Positions 60,135 through 64,000 of a stretch of DNA of 64,000 bases are shown piece by piece. The stretch covers positions 744,001 through 808,000 of the forward strand of contig JAKCOZ010000040.1 in the NCBI GenBank assembly GCA_022605955.1, in the 5' to 3' direction. Within the stretch, counting starts at the first letter, position 1. Each line of letters begins with the position of its first letter. The stretch is from Rallus limicola (Eukaryota > Chordata > Aves > Gruiformes > Rallidae). The position numbers and the translations under genes are program-made. The notes beneath the pieces were generated by a model. That model did no database searches. It saw nothing but the letters and a program-made list of their open reading frames with translations, and was not told where the DNA came from.

Positions 60135-60297
60135 AACACTGGGACAGGCCACCCAGGGGGTTGTGGAGTCTCCATCACTGGAGATATTCAAGACCCATGT
60201 GGACACCAACCTGTGCAACCTGTCCTAGGACGCTGCTTTGGCAGGGGGGTTGGACCCGATGAGCTCTTGAGGTCCAACCCCTACAATTCTGTGATTC
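60135..60297 (+). mobile_element. CR1 LINE 3' fragment (group B-related)
   Basis: Plus strand, ~165 bp: GTGGAGTCTCCATCACTGGA, GACGCTGCTTTGGCAGGGGG, tail CTACAATTCTGTGATTC. Confidence 0.9.
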
Positions 60298-61255
60298 AGG
60301 TTGCATTAACTCTCTTTATCCCAGGTGAATTTGACAAAGGTGGCTTTAGTTCCTGCAGCGTGTTATTGGCATTGGAGAGCTGCTTCACCCATCCTCATGT
60401 TTGCTAGGGGAGCAGAGACCCGGGGGAAAGCCCTGAAGACCAAGGCAGTGGCAAAGTCCTCTGCAGGAGACCCACATTTCAAATCCCACTTGCCCACCAC
60501 TCTCTCAAAAGTCACATTTGTTGGACTTCAGGAAGCATGTCATGGTGTGTTTGTGCAATCCCCTTCATTCTCCTCTCTCCCTGAACAACTATGTGTAAGA
60601 CCATGTGGAGAAACTTCTGGGGGTTTGTTTCCATACTTTCCCCAACTTTATTTAGCAATCTTGGAAGTATAACTAGCAGGAACAATGCTGATGCAAACAA
60701 GACTAATTTCCTTGAAACAGAGCCCAGTACAGCTGCAGCATGTGATACACTGTGTGCATTATCATTAGTGGGAGCTATGTTTGATTTCTGTTGCTGGTGG
60801 GAAGAGCTAAGATCAGGTCAACCATGAAGCCTAAAGCCACACTTGACAGATTTTTCCAACTCTATTACTTTGGCAACCAAAGGGACATCCAGAAGTTGAT
60901 GCTACATGTTGTGCTGGTTGCTCCTATGTCACATGTCATTTCCATGTAGACATATTATGCCAGGACACATGGAACTTCCTCATACACTGCTTGCACACAA
61001 AAATTAAGTCATTAATCCTCAACCCAACAAAAACCCAATAGCATCTTCAGGTCAGGGAATCTAGCCAACCCCAAGAGCAAGAGGGGGAAGAGCCAAGGAA
61101 CTTGCAGAACTGACTCCCTGAAAGATGGGCAGTTGGAGCTCTGCTCACTGGAATGAGGGCATTTTTCCTTGAATTTCCCTGGAGATTCTACACAAGCACC
61201 ACTTTTTAAAACACAAGAAAAAAAAAAAGTAAAATAAATAAAATACTAAAATCCA

Positions 61256-61274
61256 CACCACCACCACCACCACC
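61256..61274. repeat. (CAC)n microsatellite
   Basis: About six CAC units after an A-rich run, in MEOX1 intron 1. Confidence 0.88.
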
Positions 61275-61821
61275 CTGAAAAACCCAAAGGAGACCAAGAA
61301 AAGATTGCCACAGCCTCAGGCAAAACTCAATTTGTGTTTGCTTTTTAGCACAATTGCTGCAACATCCCCCTGGCTTTGGCTATGGCTTGAAATTTGGCTT
61401 TGAAATACGACTCTTGACCACATTGCACCCAAGTGCATAAACAGCAAAAGAGTTTTTCAGGGCAGCACAGCAACAAGGATGATGCTGAGTCCATTCATGC
61501 ACACAGATACCAGATCTCCTTGTAGTTTTCATTTAGCAAGGATTAGAAGTAGCTCAGAGACCGGAGTATCACGTGCCAACTCAAAGAACACTAGCTGTCT
61601 GGCCTTGTTTGCTTCACCATGTCCCTCACACACACCATTCCCAGGCCATATGGCAGCTTAGAGTGCTTGCTAATGACTTTACCTTATGCCTTGTGCTGGA
61701 TGTGGTCACTGTGCAATCCTAGCACAGGACACATCAGATACACAAAGCTCTGGCTTTGCTGCCTGCTGCTTGTGAGTTATGGGGAGACTGATAATCCATA
61801 TATATAAGGAATGAAAGTAAA

Positions 61822-62176
61822 GATCATAGACTCACAGGCTGGTTTGGGTTGGAAGGGACCTCAAAGTCCATCTAGTCCCACCCCCCTGCCATGGGCAGGA
61901 CACCTTCACTAGAGCAGGGTGCCCAAAGCCCCATCCAACCCAGCCTTGAACCCTGCCAGGGATGGGGCTTCCACAGCCTCTCTGGGCACCCTGTGCCAGG
62001 CCCTCACCCCCCTCAGAGTGAAGAATTTCTTCCTAACATCTAACCTAACCCTGCCCTCTTCCAGCTCGAAGCCATCACCCCTTGTCCTGTCCCTGCCCTC
62101 CCTGGTGACCAGCCCCTCTCCTTTAAGTATTGGTAGGCTGTAATTAGGTCACCCCAGAGCCTTCTCTTCTCCAGAT
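61822..62176 (-). mobile_element. CR1 LINE, 5'-truncated (group D)
   Basis: Starts AGATCATAGACTCACAGGCT and carries CCATCTAGTCCCACCCCCCT and CACTAGAGCAGGGTGCCCAA. Ends at AGCCTTCTCTTCTCCAG, about 290 bp before MEOX1 exon 2. Confidence 0.92.
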
Positions 62177-62468
62177 GTGGGGAAGGAAACTCCAATGATA
62201 GTTGGGAACAAGAGCTTCCTTCCCACAGCTCCTCATTTCTGACCTTGCAGACCCAGGTCTGCCATTCTAACAAGTGACCCCATCCTGACTCCAGGCTGCC
62301 CCCCCTCTGCACACCCCAACCCAGGAGTGACACCACCAGTAACTCGTTCTGAGCTTCTTAAAGCTTCCACAGAGCCGTTAGCAGCCTCTCTCAGACCTCT
62401 GCACAACACATCTGTGTTGACACAGGTCAGTGTAACTGCAAATTATACGACGTGTGCTTGCCTCTTAG

Positions 62469-62641
62469 AAAACCAGAACTCAAGCAGCAAGGCAGAAACA
62501 AGCAGCAAGTCACGGAAGGAAAGGACAGCTTTCACCAAGGAGCAGCTACGGGAGCTGGAAGCTGAATTTGCCCACCATAACTACTTGACAAGGCTGAGGA
62601 GATATGAGATAGCTGTGAACCTGGATCTCACCGAGAGACAA
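62469..62641 (+). CDS. MEOX1: MEOX1 exon 2, homeodomain helices 1-2
   Basis: Encodes residues 151-208, including the start of the homeodomain (165-224): [40 protein letters not shown] and ERQ. This is the MEOX-type homeodomain with its N-terminal arm, helix 1 and helix 2. The exon has 173 bp, giving two bases that complete the split codon and then 57 codons. The acceptor is TGCCTCTTAG. The donor is GTACTT, which keeps GT but lacks the usual purine-rich +4/+5 positions. The exon joins in frame with 63463. Confidence 0.96.
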
Positions 62642-63462
62642 GTACTTCCTGAACCCCTGACTCTTCTTCCTCCCCCACAACTTGTCCCCAAAGCTAAAAT
62701 CCACATATGTTACTCGAGGGTGTACTTTTACAGTGGCACAGAGGTATTTTAATGCAAAGTCTCCACATTCTTTCAAAACATATTTGTTACAAATTACTCT
62801 AGGTAGTTAATAAATGTAATTATCTTTACCTAAACTAAAGATGGATTTGGGAATAATTGGTATCTACTGAGCTGCTGTTCCACCCCCACTCATCAGTACG
62901 TTCTGATGAGTACAGATGGAATATGGGTATCACCTTTGACTGCAGGCACCAGGACATTGTTAGAGGATGGTGTATCTTTGACACATGTGTTCTTCCTGGG
63001 TCAGGGAGTCTTTTAAAGTGATAAGGAAAGACCAAAACTGCAGAGTTTCACAGAGAGTGGTATTTCTGCTCTCTCCCTGTGAAGTCAGGGTTTCTTTATC
63101 AAAGCTTTGTGGACAACAGAGGAATTGCTCAATTAAATGAAGCCAAATACAGTTCCTGAAGCATTAGACTGACTAGGTGTTCGAAGGCATTAGAGGTGCT
63201 GTGCCCACTGGATTGACATCCTTAGTTGACATTGAGACAGATTACAGGCAAAGCATTGGTACAGCCTTTGCAGGTCTCAAACATCTGTCTGGACCAGTTT
63301 GGAACCTGCCTCTGTAGAGAGGTGAATTACTTAAACTCGTGAGGTTCCTGTCACCTTTTCTTCCAGAATTCCCCAACATATCAGCCTTTCAATACTCACA
63401 TATACACACAGGTCTGCATAGATTCATACCACAGAGGTAATTATTCCCTTTGTATCACCCAG
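62642..63462 (+). other. MEOX1: MEOX1 intron 2
   Basis: An 821-bp phase-0 intron with weak donor GTACTT and acceptor TGTATCACCCAG. Unique sequence; no repeat recognised. Confidence 0.85.
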
Positions 63463-63621
63463 GTCAAAGTCTGGTTTCAGAACAGAAGGATGAAGTGGAA
63501 ACGTGTTAAAGGAGGGCAACCAGCATCCCCCCCCGGACACGACACGGAAGACGTGGACTCTGCTGCCTCCCCGGGCTCTGTCCTGGCTGCCATGGGAGAG
63601 GAGTACGGAGAAAGTAACTGA
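63463..63621 (+). CDS. MEOX1: MEOX1 exon 3, homeodomain helix 3 and C-terminus
   Basis: Encodes residues 209-260. It opens with the DNA-recognition helix [19 protein letters not shown]. Trp48, Phe49, Asn51 and Arg53 of the homeodomain are all present (Trp212, Phe213, Asn215, Arg217), so DNA binding should be intact. The tail [20 protein letters not shown] is acidic and Ser/Pro-rich as in other MEOX1 proteins, and ends with TGA at 63619-63621. The total of 260 aa compares with 254 in human. The CpG-rich end of this exon contrasts with the intron. Confidence 0.97.
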   Translation, partial: VKVWFQNRRMKWKRVKGGQPASPPGHDTEDVDSAASPGSVLAAMGEEYGESN

Positions 63622-64000
63622 TCAGGAGGTGGATGCAACACTGCTCCAGGTCAGCTACACCGTGAGATGATCCTACTTGCAAAACCTGTAGCCCTGAACC
63701 TTTAAAAGCTACACAACACTCTAGGTTACAGAGGCAATCAAAGAATAGAGGAAAAAAGCCAAAGGAGGGCATGATTTCTATATTTGCCTCACTCCCTGTG
63801 GAACTGTCTTACTAACACAGAGTAGTAAGAAGAAAAGCTAGCAAACACTGACTCTAAACCAGGAGTAATGTCTAGGCTCTCAGGCAGAAAATACAAGTGT
63901 CAGTCAGCAAGAAAGAGTTGAGCAATCGTATTCCCAGCCAACCTTTCCCTGGTCACATCTATTCATTCTGCATCTGGACTTGACAGGACACATTTTCTTT
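63622..64000 (+). other. MEOX1: MEOX1 3' UTR (partial)
   Basis: Unique sequence after the MEOX1 stop to the window edge. No AATAAA is seen in this part, so the UTR continues beyond the window. Confidence 0.65.

Larger units (their letters stand above)
56125..62468 (+). other. MEOX1: MEOX1 intron 1
   Basis: A 6.3-kb phase-1 intron. It holds CR1 fragments at 57147, 58397, 58436, 58953, 59843, 60135 and 61822, a MIR-like remnant near 56860, an (AG)n run near 56166 and a CAC repeat at about 61256-61274. The acceptor is TGCCTCTTAG. No additional exon is recognised. Confidence 0.85.

Overview
The window is vertebrate and almost certainly avian. It carries split genes with GT-AG introns. It also holds more than thirty copies of the CR1 (chicken repeat 1) LINE, recognised by the tandem ATTCTATG-type 3' tail and the neighbouring TTGGAAGGGACC / GGTCCCTTCCAA block, plus at least two avian-type endogenous retroviral LTRs. 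Three protein-coding genes lie on the + strand in the order DUSP3 - SOST - MEOX1. This is the conserved amniote order around human 17q21. Many CR1 copies look nearly identical to one another, so CR1 was active recently. That is more like the CR1-rich Piciformes/Bucerotiformes than chicken, but the placement is inference.

Layout. 1-9.4 kb: 3' two-thirds of DUSP3 (VHR phosphatase), with exon 2 at 5634-5860 and the terminal catalytic exon at 8943-9148. Exon 1 was not found and presumably lies left of the window. 9.4-17.1 kb: DUSP3-SOST spacer with two CR1 copies and a perfect MEF2-consensus site. 17.1-22.3 kb: complete SOST (sclerostin), two coding exons (17273-17495, 20360-20781; 214 aa) with a CCAAT/TATA-like promoter and an AATAAA about 1.5 kb after the stop. 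22.3-55.3 kb: a gene-free 33-kb interval, the position where mammals keep the SOST bone enhancer ECR5. It is packed with CR1 but contains several non-repetitive AT-rich stretches that are candidate conserved elements, a ~600-bp nearly pure purine tract (49262-49868), and next to it a short CpG-rich segment of unknown origin. 55.35-64 kb: MEOX1, three coding exons (55674-56124, 62469-62641, 63463-63621; 260 aa) including an intact homeodomain. Its 3' UTR runs off the window.

DUSP3 dephosphorylates MAP kinases and some STATs. Sclerostin is a secreted cystine-knot antagonist of Wnt/LRP5/6 signalling made by osteocytes. MEOX1 is a somite/sclerotome homeodomain factor. They form no operon-like unit; what links them is conserved synteny and possibly shared long-range regulation. 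No tRNA, rRNA, CRISPR or prokaryotic feature is present. Long open frames outside the exons named here fall in CR1 copies or in the purine tract and are not genes.
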